A stretch of 64,000 nt of DNA from the NCBI RefSeq assembly GCF_010994375.1, contig NZ_WHMA01000005.1, forward strand, positions 62,001-126,000, read 5' to 3'. This document shows positions 48,074 to 56,287 of the stretch, one piece after another. This DNA comes from Halomonas sp. NO4 (GTDB taxonomy: Bacteria; Pseudomonadota; Gammaproteobacteria; Pseudomonadales; Halomonadaceae). A model generated the notes under the pieces. That model searched no databases and had not been told where the DNA came from. It saw only the letters and a list, made by a program, of their open reading frames with translations. Both the position numbers and the translations under genes were made by a program. Numbering within the stretch: the stretch's first letter is position 1; the number at the start of each line of letters is the position of its first letter.

Positions 48074-49522
48074 ATGAGCCTGCGTATGATCCTGCGCATC
48101 CTGGGCCTGCTGCTGATGATGTTCAGCCTGACCATGGTGCCGCCGATCCTCATCTCCTGGCTGTTCGGCGACGGTCAGTCGGAGGCCTTCATGGTGGCGA
48201 TCGGGATCACCGTGGCCACCGGGGCGGTACTTTACCTGCCCAACCGCCGGGCCCACCGCGAGCTGCGCACCCGCGACGGTTTCCTGATCGCGGCGCTCTT
48301 CTGGAGCGTGCTGGCGCTGTTCGGCGCGCTGCCGCTGATGTTTGCCGGCGAGGCGGCGCTCGCCTTCACCGATGCCGTCTTCGAGTCCTTCTCGGGGCTG
48401 ACCACCACCGGGGCCACGGTGATCACCGGCATCGAGCATTTGCCCGAGTCGATCCGCTACTACCGCCAGCAGCTGCAGTGGCTGGGCGGCATGGGGATCG
48501 TGGTGCTCGCCGTGGCGATCCTGCCGACCCTCGGCGTGGGGGGCATGGCGCTCTATCGTACCGAGATTCCGGGGCCGCTGAAGGACTCCAAGCTCACCCC
48601 GCGCATCACCGAGACCGCCAAGGCGCTGTGGTACATCTACGCCGCCCTCACGCTGACCTGTATGCTGGCCTACATGGCGGCGGGCATGGACTGGTTCGAT
48701 GCCCTGGGCCACAGTTTCTCCACCGTGGCCATCGGCGGCTTCTCCACCTACGACGCCAGCATCGGCCACTTCGACAGCGCCGCCATCGAGCTGATCTGCG
48801 CGGGCTTTCTGATCGTCTCGGCGATGAGCTTCAGCCTGCACTTCCTGGCCTGGCGCGGCCGCCAGCTCAAGCATTACGTGCAGGATCCCGAGGCACGCTT
48901 CCTGCTGCTCTTCCTGGCCGGGCTGACGGTGATCACCGTGGTGTCGTTGTGGCTCACCGAGCAGTACGGCATCGAGCGCGGGCTGCGCCACGGCTTCTTC
49001 GAGGTGGTCTCGGTGGCCACCACGGCGGGCTTCGCGGTGGCGGATTTCTCCGCCTGGCCCGGAGCGCTGCCCTTCCTGCTCTTCGTCACGGCCTTCGTGG
49101 GCGGCTGCTCCGGCTCCACCGGCGGCGGCATGAAGGTGATCCGCATCATCCTCATCCTCAAGCAGGGCATGCGCGAGGTGATGCGGCTGATCCATCCCAG
49201 CGCAGTGATCTCGGTGAAGGTGGGCAAGGTGAGCGTGCCGGACGGCATCGCCCAGGCGGTGTGGGGCTTCTTCTCGGTCTATCTGCTGCTGTTCTTCCTG
49301 ATGCTGGTGGGCGTGATGGCCACCGGCGTCGACCAGGTCACCGCCTGGTCGACGGTAGGCTCGGCGCTCAACAACCTGGGCCCGGCGCTGGGCGAGGCGA
49401 GCGCCCACTACGGCGACCTGCCGACCGTCACCAAGTGGATCCTGGTGGTGGCAATGCTGCTCGGCCGCCTGGAGATCTTCACCGTGCTGGTGCTGTTTAC
49501 CCCGGCCTTCTGGAGAAAGTAG
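48074..49522 (+). CDS. trkH: Trk potassium transporter membrane subunit (TrkH/TrkI)
   Basis: 482 residues with about ten hydrophobic segments and four pore loops; SGLTTTGATVITGIEHLPES, GGFSTYDASIGHF, TTAGFAVADFSAWPG and NNLGPALGEASAHYGDLP are the selectivity-loop regions with their conserved Gly. The ATG at 48074 begins MSLRMILRILGLLLMMFSL. Halomonas elongata has TrkH and TrkI paralogues; the one next to trkA is normally TrkH, hence the name used here. Confidence 0.92.
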   Translation: MSLRMILRILGLLLMMFSLTMVPPILISWLFGDGQSEAFMVAIGITVATGAVLYLPNRRAHRELRTRDGFLIAALFWSVLALFGALPLMFAGEAALAFTDAVFESFSGLTTTGATVITGIEHLPESIRYYRQQLQWLGGMGIVVLAVAILPTLGVGGMALYRTEIPGPLKDSKLTPRITETAKALWYIYAALTLTCMLAYMAAGMDWFDALGHSFSTVAIGGFSTYDASIGHFDSAAIELICAGFLIVSAMSFSLHFLAWRGRQLKHYVQDPEARFLLLFLAGLTVITVVSLWLTEQYGIERGLRHGFFEVVSVATTAGFAVADFSAWPGALPFLLFVTAFVGGCSGSTGGGMKVIRIILILKQGMREVMRLIHPSAVISVKVGKVSVPDGIAQAVWGFFSVYLLLFFLMLVGVMATGVDQVTAWSTVGSALNNLGPALGEASAHYGDLPTVTKWILVVAMLLGRLEIFTVLVLFTPAFWRK

Positions 49523-49588
49523 GCCGGGTTTGGCCCGCCGGGCCACTTCATGGATAATCGGCGGTTCCAGCCTTCACTGCGAGCGCCC

Positions 49589-50833
49589 ATGAACGCCCCC
49601 CAGGACCCCGTGACTGCTTCCTCGTCCGCCAGTGCCATCAGCGGCCCGCACCGCGTCATCGAGGTGGGGGGGACACGCTATACCCTGCTGGGCACCGCCC
49701 ACGTCTCGGCCGAGAGCGCCGCGGACGTGCGCAGCCTGATTCGCTCCGGCGAGTTCGATGCCGTGGCCATCGAGCTGTGCGACTCGCGCCACCAGAATCT
49801 CAGCAACCCCGACGCCCTGGGCGAACAGGACCTCTTCGCCATCTTCCGCCAGGGCAAGGCCGGCATGGTGGCGGCGAGCCTGGCGCTGGGCGCCTTCCAG
49901 CAGCGCGTGGCCGAGCAGTCGGGCATCGAGCCCGGCGCTGAGATGCGCGCCGCCCTGGAGGAGACGCGCCGCGATGGATTACCGCTGCTGCTGATCGACC
50001 GCGACGTGGGCATCACCTTGAAGCGCATCTACCACAACGTGCCCTGGTGGCAGCGCTTCTCGCTGTTCTCGGGCCTGCTGGGCAGCGTGCTGTCGCGTCA
50101 GGAGGTGTCGAGCGAGGAGATCGAGCGGCTCAAGGAGGGCGATGTCCTGGAGTCGACCTTCAGCGAATTCGCCGCCCAGTCCGAGGCGCTGTTCACGCCC
50201 TTGATCACCGAGCGCGACCGCTACATGGTGCTGCGCCTCGCCGAGCAGGCGCCACCGGGCTGCTATCGCCACGTGCTGGTGGTGATCGGCGCCGGCCACC
50301 TCAAGGGCATGGCCGAGCAGCTCGAGCAACCGCTGCCCAAGGCGCCCACCGTCGAGCGCGAGGCGCTGGAAACCACGCCCCCGCCGTCTCGCCTGTGGCA
50401 TGCGCTGCCCTGGGTGGTCACCGCCCTGGTGCTCACCGGCTTCGCCATCGGCTTCTCGCGCAACACCGAGCTCGGCTGGCAGCTGATCGGCGAGTGGTTC
50501 GTGATCAACGGCGTGCTCTCGGGCGTGGCCACGCTGTTCGCCCTTGCCCACCCGCTGACCGTGGCCGCCACCGTGGTCGCCGCGCCGCTCACCTCGCTCA
50601 ACCCCACCATCGGCGCCGGTTTCGTGGCCGCCGGCGTGGAGCTCTTCCTACGCAAGCCCAAGGTGCGGGACTTCTCGACCCTGCGCCACGACGTCACCGC
50701 GCTCAAGGGCTGGTGGCGCAACCGCGTCTCGCGCACCCTGCTGGTATTCCTGTTCGCCACCCTGGGCTCCGCCGCCGGCACCTGGATCGCCGGTTTCCGC
50801 ATCGCCGAGGCCCTGCTCAGCCTGCCCGGCTGA
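49589..50833 (+). CDS. TraB/PrgY family membrane protein
   Basis: 414 residues. N-terminal TraB domain (YTLLGTAHVSAESAADVRSL; AIELCDSRHQNL; VVIGAGHLKGMAEQL) with the conserved His and Glu residues of the TIKI/EreA-like fold, and a C-terminal membrane part of about four helices (about 280-410). PrgY degrades or sequesters a peptide pheromone in Enterococcus; the role in proteobacteria is unknown. Start at 49589. Convergent with tapT. Confidence 0.85.
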   Translation: MNAPQDPVTASSSASAISGPHRVIEVGGTRYTLLGTAHVSAESAADVRSLIRSGEFDAVAIELCDSRHQNLSNPDALGEQDLFAIFRQGKAGMVAASLALGAFQQRVAEQSGIEPGAEMRAALEETRRDGLPLLLIDRDVGITLKRIYHNVPWWQRFSLFSGLLGSVLSRQEVSSEEIERLKEGDVLESTFSEFAAQSEALFTPLITERDRYMVLRLAEQAPPGCYRHVLVVIGAGHLKGMAEQLEQPLPKAPTVEREALETTPPPSRLWHALPWVVTALVLTGFAIGFSRNTELGWQLIGEWFVINGVLSGVATLFALAHPLTVAATVVAAPLTSLNPTIGAGFVAAGVELFLRKPKVRDFSTLRHDVTALKGWWRNRVSRTLLVFLFATLGSAAGTWIAGFRIAEALLSLPG

Positions 50834-50849
50834 GCCCGGGACTTTCTTT

Positions 50850-51677
50850 CTATCCCCACTCTCCTCGCCGCGCCAGCAGGCGTTGCATCGCAGCCGTCGG
50901 CGTCCCGAGCTTCTCGAAGCGCCGGCTGGCGGCGTAGCTGTCGTTGAAGACGTCGAAGTAGTCGTCGAGCACCTGACCCGCCAGCCCGTCGCCAGACTGG
51001 TGCAGCAGCTCGGCGGCCACCTCGGCGGTGCACAGGTGGTCACTGGAGGCCGGCTTGCGCAGCCGGTAGCGGGTCTGGCGCCGAGTGCGCAGGGGCAGTA
51101 CCGGCAGGCCGTCGAGGTAGGGGCTCTTGCGGAAGATGCGCCGCGCCTGGCGCCAGGTGCCGTCGAGCAGAATCAAGACCGGAATTCTGTCCTCCCCCTT
51201 GGCGCGTGCCACGCTGTCCATGCCCACCACGCGGTCGGCATAGTCCGGCTGGTCGTCGGGGAAGATCACGAAGGGCGCATAGCGCGAGTCGGCCAGCAGC
51301 GCCAGCAGGCGGTCATCCGGCGCCGTGCGGTACCAGGTGAAGACCTCGGTGCCGGGCAGGACGTCGCGGATCAGCCGCCCGGTGTTGGTCGGCTTGTGGT
51401 GCTCCAGGGGATGGGTGAGCAGCCATACCCGCGCCACGCTCTCGGCAGCAACCCGGTAGGGACAGAGGCAGTTGAGTGCCGGCAGGTTGCAGTCCGGGCA
51501 GCGCTCGACGAAGCTGCCGCGCGCCTTGAACTCGCGCCGCGGCGGGCGCGGATGACCGGTGGCGGGGTCATGGGAAAGCCCGGTGGCGGGGTCATGGGAG
51601 AGCCCGGTAGCGGGGGCATGGGAGAGCCCGGTGGCGGGAGGCTCGGCGAGGGCATCCGGGGAAAAGCGATCGGACAT
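50850..51677 (-). CDS. tapT: tRNA-uridine aminocarboxypropyltransferase (DTW domain, TapT-like)
   Basis: 275 residues. DTW-domain protein that adds the acp3 group to U47 in tRNA variable loops. Zinc-type CPDCNLPALNCLC near residue 60, HPLEHHKPTNTGRLI, and the naming motif LLDGTWRQARRIF. The first 40 residues are an unusual repeat of eight residues (PATGLSHx) not expected in the family. Last gene after aceK and the sirtuin gene on this strand. Confidence 0.88.
   Translation of the reverse strand: MSDRFSPDALAEPPATGLSHAPATGLSHDPATGLSHDPATGHPRPPRREFKARGSFVERCPDCNLPALNCLCPYRVAAESVARVWLLTHPLEHHKPTNTGRLIRDVLPGTEVFTWYRTAPDDRLLALLADSRYAPFVIFPDDQPDYADRVVGMDSVARAKGEDRIPVLILLDGTWRQARRIFRKSPYLDGLPVLPLRTRRQTRYRLRKPASSDHLCTAEVAAELLHQSGDGLAGQVLDDYFDVFNDSYAASRRFEKLGTPTAAMQRLLARRGEWG
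51556..51639 (-). repeat. 24-bp tandem repeat in the tapT N-terminus
   Basis: Three full copies (51556-51579, 51580-51603, 51604-51627) with one to three differences, plus a decaying fourth. Unit encodes PATGLSHD/A. Change in copy number would keep the frame. Confidence 0.88.
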
Positions 51678-51780
51678 GGGACTCGTTTCGTCTCGACAGG
51701 GGGCGGCATTCTAACACGCCTGACCACCGGGTCAGTGCTGAGTCGCGATGTAGCCAGTGGCGCCGGAGCAGCCCCTTGCT

Positions 51781-51829
51781 CCTCGCCCCTCGTTCCTCGT
51801 CCCTCGTCCCTCGTCCCTCGTCCCTGGTC
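51781..51829. repeat. 7-bp tandem repeat at the 3' end of the sirtuin gene
   Basis: Seven units of CCTCGTC (four exact, three with one or two changes) on the plus strand, ending at the sirtuin stop codon. Probably slippage-prone; outside coding sequence apart from the last base. Confidence 0.88.
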
Positions 51830-52563
51830 TACTCGAGCAGCGTCTCCGGCACCCAGAGGCGCCCCTCGCGCTGCCAGTGACGCGTCAGCGCCGGCACGCC
51901 CTCGCCCGCCGGCCGGTCGAGACGCGTGACGCCCGGCGGTGCCAGGGCGTGGGCCTCGGGGTCGACCAGCACGCAGGGCGCTTCCAGCCCCACCCGGTCG
52001 AGCAGCGAGGCCGCCGGCATCACGGCGAGCGACGTGCCCACCACCAGCAGCAGGTCGGCCGCCGCGGCAATCTCGCACGCCTCGCCGAAGCGCGGCACGC
52101 TCTCGCCGAACCACACCACATCGGGGCGCAGCTGGCTGCCCTTGTCGCACACATCGCCCAGGCGAATGCCGCCACGGCGCAGCGGATAGCGCAGGCGCGG
52201 GTCCACCGAGGAGCGTGCCTGGAGTATCTCGCCGTGCAGATGCAGCACATCCCGCGAACCGGCGCGCTCGTGCAGGTCGTCGATGTTCTGGGTGATGATG
52301 CTGACCCGAAAGCCGGCCTGCTCCAGGTCGGCCAGGGCCTTGTGGGCGGGGTTGGGGCGGGCGCGGCGCACCTGGTCGCGGCGCATGTCGTAGAAGCGCA
52401 GCACGCGCTCGGGATCGCGTTGCCACGCCTCGGGGGTGGCCACCGCCTCGATGGGGTGGTCGGCCCACAGGCCGTCGCTGGCGCGGAAGGTCTGTATACC
52501 GCTCTCGGCGCTGATGCCGGCACCGGTGAGCACCACCAGATGGGGCTGCTGCGACTCGCCCAC
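51829..52563 (-). CDS. Sir2 family NAD-dependent protein deacylase, class III, zinc-less
   Basis: 244 residues. NAD-binding GAGISAESGIQTFR (14-27), TQNIDDLH (91-98) and catalytic His110 in LHLHGE. Tyr58 and Arg61 in RFYDMRRDQ match the Tyr-x2-Arg pair of CobB and SIRT5 that favours succinyl or malonyl lysine. The zinc-binding Cys pairs are missing: the region after the catalytic His reads ILQARSSVDPR with only one Cys (VCDKG) downstream. It lies 51 bases after aceK on the same strand. Confidence 0.9.
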   Translation of the reverse strand: MGESQQPHLVVLTGAGISAESGIQTFRASDGLWADHPIEAVATPEAWQRDPERVLRFYDMRRDQVRRARPNPAHKALADLEQAGFRVSIITQNIDDLHERAGSRDVLHLHGEILQARSSVDPRLRYPLRRGGIRLGDVCDKGSQLRPDVVWFGESVPRFGEACEIAAAADLLLVVGTSLAVMPAASLLDRVGLEAPCVLVDPEAHALAPPGVTRLDRPAGEGVPALTRHWQREGRLWVPETLLE

Positions 52564-52614
52564 TGCGCACTCCTCGTCTTGCTTGGCCGCGTCTTGCCGC
52601 GTGGCCGTGATGAT

Positions 52615-54360
52615 TCAGTAAACCAGGCCATTGCCCTCGCTGGCGGCGAAACGCTGCTTGTTCCGATAGGGGTAGACGTCGATCACCCGCCCATCGCGAA
52701 TGGCCTGCTGAAGCCCCTTCCAGTAGTCGGCGTCGAACAGCTCCGGGTGCAGTTCGTAGAAGAGCTTGCGCAGGCGCACGTCGGCGAACAGGAAGGGGCC
52801 GAACTCCTCGGGAAAAATATCATTCGGCCCCACCGAGTACCAAGGCTCGTCGGCCAGCTCTTGCTCGGGGTACATGGGCTCGGGGATATGGCGGAAGTTA
52901 CACTCGGTGAGGTAGCAGATCTCGTCGTAGTCGTAGAAGATCACCCGGCCGTGGCGGGTCACGCCGAAATTCTTGAGCAGCATGTCGCCGGGAAAGATGT
53001 TGGCGGCCGCCAGCTGCTTGATGGCGTTGCCGTAGTCCTTGAGCACGGCGTGCGTTTCGGCGGCGTCGCACTGTTCCAGGTAGAGGTTGAGCGGGGTCAT
53101 CATGCGCTCGGTGTAGCAGTGCTCGATGATCACCTTGTCGCCCCGAAGGTAGACGGTGGAAGGCGCCACGCGCAGCAGCTCCTCCAGGCACGCCGGGTCG
53201 AAGTGGTCCTGGCGGGCGATGAAGTGCGAGAACTCCTGGGTGTCGGCCATGCGCCCCACACGGTCGTGGCGCTTGACCAGGCGGTACTTCTCGCGCACGT
53301 CCTCGCGGCTCATCTCCTTGGTGGGGTCGAAGCGGTCCTTGATGATCTTGAACACGGTGCGAAAGGAGGGCAGCACGAACACCGCCATCACCATGCCGCG
53401 CACCCCGGGGGCGATGATAAATCGGTCCTCGCGCTTGGCCACCTGCTGGTTAAGGGCGCGGAAGAACTCGGTCTTGCCGTGCTTGAAGAAGCCGATGGCG
53501 GCGTAGAGCTCGCCGGCGGGCTTGTCGGGCATCAGCTCGCGCAGGTAGTTGACGAACTCGCCCGGCACCGCCACCTCCACCTGAAAGTAGGCGCGGGTGA
53601 AGGAGAAGATGATCGACACCTCGTCCGACTCGATCAGCACGGTGTCGAGGTGCAGGCCGGCCCCTTCGTCGTGGAGCACCGGCAGCACCAGCGGCACCTG
53701 CGTACCCCCGCCACGGATGCGCCCCACCAGGTAGGCTCCCTTGTTGCGGTAGAAGACGCTCTTGAGCAGCTCCACCTCGGCATCGGCGGCATCGAGGATG
53801 GCCGCCGGCAGATGGCCGCGCAGGAAGTCGCCGCCCTGCCCGGCATCGTGCTCCAGGTCGTCGAAGGGGGTCTCGAAGGGCGCCTCCGCCAGGGCCCAGC
53901 GCACCGCCGCGTTCCAGTCGCCATGGACGGCAAAACGCCGACACAGCTCGATGCCGGAGCGGTGCGCGGCAGTGTCCCGGGAACTGTAGACGAACATCCA
54001 GTCATTGCGGATGTGGCGGTGGTGGAACACGGAGCAGAACAACGAGTTGAAATAGGTCTCGGCCAGCTCGTAGTCGAGGCGCTGGCTGATCAGCTCGGCG
54101 TAGTGCTGCTTGGCCTCGCGCCAACACTCGCAGTGGGTGAGCTCCTCCTCGCTGAAGGTGGTCTCGAGGCGCTCCAGGGTCTCGTTCACCTTCTGCTCGT
54201 AGAGGTTGATGCGCTCCGCCGAGGCCTGCTGCGCCTCGCGCCAGGCGGCGTCGCGAAAGCGGCGGCTGGCGTCGGCGGTGATCGCCTTGAAGCGCGAGCG
54301 GTACTCGTCGAAGCCGTGGAGAATGGTGGCGGCGAGGCGGTAGGCGGGCGACAGCTTCAT
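52615..54360 (-). CDS. aceK: Isocitrate dehydrogenase kinase/phosphatase
   Basis: 581 residues (E. coli 578). Bifunctional enzyme that phosphorylates isocitrate dehydrogenase to open the glyoxylate shunt on acetate or fatty acids, and dephosphorylates it again. APGVRGMVMAVFVLPS (nucleotide loop), KNFGVTRHGRVIFYDYDEI with the catalytic Asp region, and a long N-terminal regulatory domain. Unlike E. coli, aceA and aceB are not adjacent. Start at 54360, with longer starts unsupported. Confidence 0.95.
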   Translation of the reverse strand: MKLSPAYRLAATILHGFDEYRSRFKAITADASRRFRDAAWREAQQASAERINLYEQKVNETLERLETTFSEEELTHCECWREAKQHYAELISQRLDYELAETYFNSLFCSVFHHRHIRNDWMFVYSSRDTAAHRSGIELCRRFAVHGDWNAAVRWALAEAPFETPFDDLEHDAGQGGDFLRGHLPAAILDAADAEVELLKSVFYRNKGAYLVGRIRGGGTQVPLVLPVLHDEGAGLHLDTVLIESDEVSIIFSFTRAYFQVEVAVPGEFVNYLRELMPDKPAGELYAAIGFFKHGKTEFFRALNQQVAKREDRFIIAPGVRGMVMAVFVLPSFRTVFKIIKDRFDPTKEMSREDVREKYRLVKRHDRVGRMADTQEFSHFIARQDHFDPACLEELLRVAPSTVYLRGDKVIIEHCYTERMMTPLNLYLEQCDAAETHAVLKDYGNAIKQLAAANIFPGDMLLKNFGVTRHGRVIFYDYDEICYLTECNFRHIPEPMYPEQELADEPWYSVGPNDIFPEEFGPFLFADVRLRKLFYELHPELFDADYWKGLQQAIRDGRVIDVYPYRNKQRFAASEGNGLVY

Positions 54361-54582
54361 GGCGGACTCCGGGCAGCGTGACCCCTCAGCATCGCGGATT
54401 TCGCCGGCGCCGGCGAGCCGACCATGGTGGATCAGCGTGTAGCGATATGACAAGACGCCCCTGGCTCGGCCGTGGGGCCTGCCCTGTCATGGTTTTATCA
54501 CGCCGCTGTCGCCGCGTCGTCATGGCGGCCCGGCACCCTTGGGGTCGAGACCATCCCGGCCGACCGACGACGAGGAAGCCCC

Positions 54583-55746
54583 ATGCGCATCTGTCTGGTC
54601 AGCGAGACCTGGCCCCCCGACATCAATGGCGTCGCCCACACGCTCAACCACCTCGCCGAGGAGCTGCACGGTCGTGGCATCGCCCTGCAGCTGATCCGGC
54701 CGCGGCCACGCCTGGCCCGGCACCGGCAACGGCGCGCCGGCATGCAGGCGGAGCTGCAGGTGCGCGGCCTGGGGCTGCCCGGCTACCGCGAAGTACGCAT
54801 CGGCCTGCCCGCCCCGCGTCGCCTGCTTCGCCTGTGGCGCGAGCAGCGCCCCGATGTGGTCTATCTCGCCACCCAGGGGCCGCTCGGCTGGTCGGCGCGA
54901 CGCATTGCTCGCCGCCTGGGCATCCCGGTGGTCGCGGGCTGGCACACCAACTTCGATCACTATTGCCGTGCCTACGGCCTGCCCTGGCTGGCCCCGGCCA
55001 TGCTCGCTGGCCTGCGCCGCTTCCACAATGGCTGCGCGGCGACGCTGGTCCCCACCCACGCCCAGGCAGAAACACTGGCCGAGCGCGGCTTCGCCAACCT
55101 GGCGGTAATGGCGCGCGGCATCGACGGCGAGCGCTTCTCACCGGCCCATCGCGACCCAGAGTTGCGCGAGCGCTGGGGCGTCGATGCCCATACGCCGGTC
55201 GCCCTCTACGTGGGCCGGCTCGCCTGGGAGAAGAATCTGGCGCTGCTGGAGACGTGCTTTCTGGCCCTGCGGGAGGCGCGGCCGGAGATGGCGCTGGTCA
55301 TCGTGGGCGACGGGCCGGCGCGGGCCCGGCTGGAGGCGGCACTGCCCGAGGCGCACTTCACCGGTTTCGTGCCGCGCGAGGCGCTGGCCCGCCACTACGC
55401 CAGCGCCGATCTCTTTCTCTTCCCTTCGCTTTCCGAGACCTGGGGCAACGTGGTGCTGGAAGCCATGGCCAGCGGCCTGGCCGTGGTCGCGTACCGCCAT
55501 GCCGCGGCGGCAGAGTTGTTCACCCCGGAACGCAACGGCGTGGTCGTGCCGCCAGGCGACGACGACGCCTTTCGCCGGGCGGCCGTCACCCTGGGTCAAC
55601 AGCCGGCACGCTATGCCCGGCTGGGTCGCGCCGCACGCCAGCGCGCCCTGGAATGCCGCTGGTCGGCCATTGCCGACACCTTCCTCGCCGTTCTCGACCA
55701 CGCCCGGGAGAGCCCCCATGAAACCACGCGCGCCTGCGGTGTTTGA
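54583..55746 (+). CDS. GT4 family glycosyltransferase (GDP-mannose-dependent type)
   Basis: 387 residues, GT-B fold. N-terminal RICLVSETWPPDINGVAHTL, HTNFDHYCRAYG, then VALYVGRLAWEKNLALL and the GT4 donor motif ETWGNVVLEAMASGLAVVAY (the E-x7-E). The pattern resembles the mannosyltransferases of glycolipid synthesis (MgtA/PimB-like); the true acceptor is unknown. GAGGAAG precedes the ATG. Overlaps the PAP2 gene by 29 bases, which suggests a lipid or polyprenyl-linked pathway. Confidence 0.88.
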   Translation: MRICLVSETWPPDINGVAHTLNHLAEELHGRGIALQLIRPRPRLARHRQRRAGMQAELQVRGLGLPGYREVRIGLPAPRRLLRLWREQRPDVVYLATQGPLGWSARRIARRLGIPVVAGWHTNFDHYCRAYGLPWLAPAMLAGLRRFHNGCAATLVPTHAQAETLAERGFANLAVMARGIDGERFSPAHRDPELRERWGVDAHTPVALYVGRLAWEKNLALLETCFLALREARPEMALVIVGDGPARARLEAALPEAHFTGFVPREALARHYASADLFLFPSLSETWGNVVLEAMASGLAVVAYRHAAAAELFTPERNGVVVPPGDDDAFRRAAVTLGQQPARYARLGRAARQRALECRWSAIADTFLAVLDHARESPHETTRACGV

Positions 55747-56260
55747 GCGTCTCGACCTGCTGGAGTGGCAGCTCTGCCAGCGCATCGCCCGCTTCAGCCT
55801 CTATCGCCCCTGGCTCGCCACCCTGCGCCTGGCCAGCAAGCTCGGCGACTGGCCGGTGTGGGTGGCACTGATCGTCGCCCAACCCTGGCTGCACGACGCG
55901 GCGGGCCTGGCCTACCTGCTGCAGTACAGCCTCACCGCCCTTCTCGCCATTGCCGTGTATCGCCTGGTCAAGACGCGGCTGTGCCGCGAGCGCCCTTTCA
56001 TCACCTTCGGCTCGCGCATCACCTGCCGCGAGCCGGCCCGCGACCGCTACAGCTTCCCCAGTGGCCACACCATGCACGCGGTGCTGTTCTGCGTGCTCAC
56101 CGCCCATCACGCCCCGGCGCTACTGCCGGTGCTGGTGCCGCTGACGCTGCTGATCGCCGTGTCGCGGGTGGGGCTCGGCCTGCACTACGTCAGCGACGTG
56201 ATCGCCGGCGGCGCCATCGGCTACGCCTTCGCCGTGGCGAGCCTCACGCTGGCGGGGTGA
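55718..56260 (+). CDS. PAP2 family phosphatase
   Basis: 180-residue membrane protein with all three acid phosphatase motifs: KTRLCRERPF, PSGHTMH and SRVGLGLHYVSD. Such enzymes remove phosphate from phosphatidate, phosphatidylglycerophosphate or undecaprenyl diphosphate. GGGAG lies before the ATG. The start lies within the end of the glycosyltransferase gene, so the two are likely co-translated. Confidence 0.88.
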   Translation: MKPRAPAVFERLDLLEWQLCQRIARFSLYRPWLATLRLASKLGDWPVWVALIVAQPWLHDAAGLAYLLQYSLTALLAIAVYRLVKTRLCRERPFITFGSRITCREPARDRYSFPSGHTMHAVLFCVLTAHHAPALLPVLVPLTLLIAVSRVGLGLHYVSDVIAGGAIGYAFAVASLTLAG

Positions 56261-56287
56261 CCAGCGGCCGCCATCCTGCCCGCGCAC

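Noticed and set aside
51757-54381. 874-residue open frame antisense to the sirtuin and aceK genes
   Set aside because: Shadow of well-supported genes; no recognisable domains.
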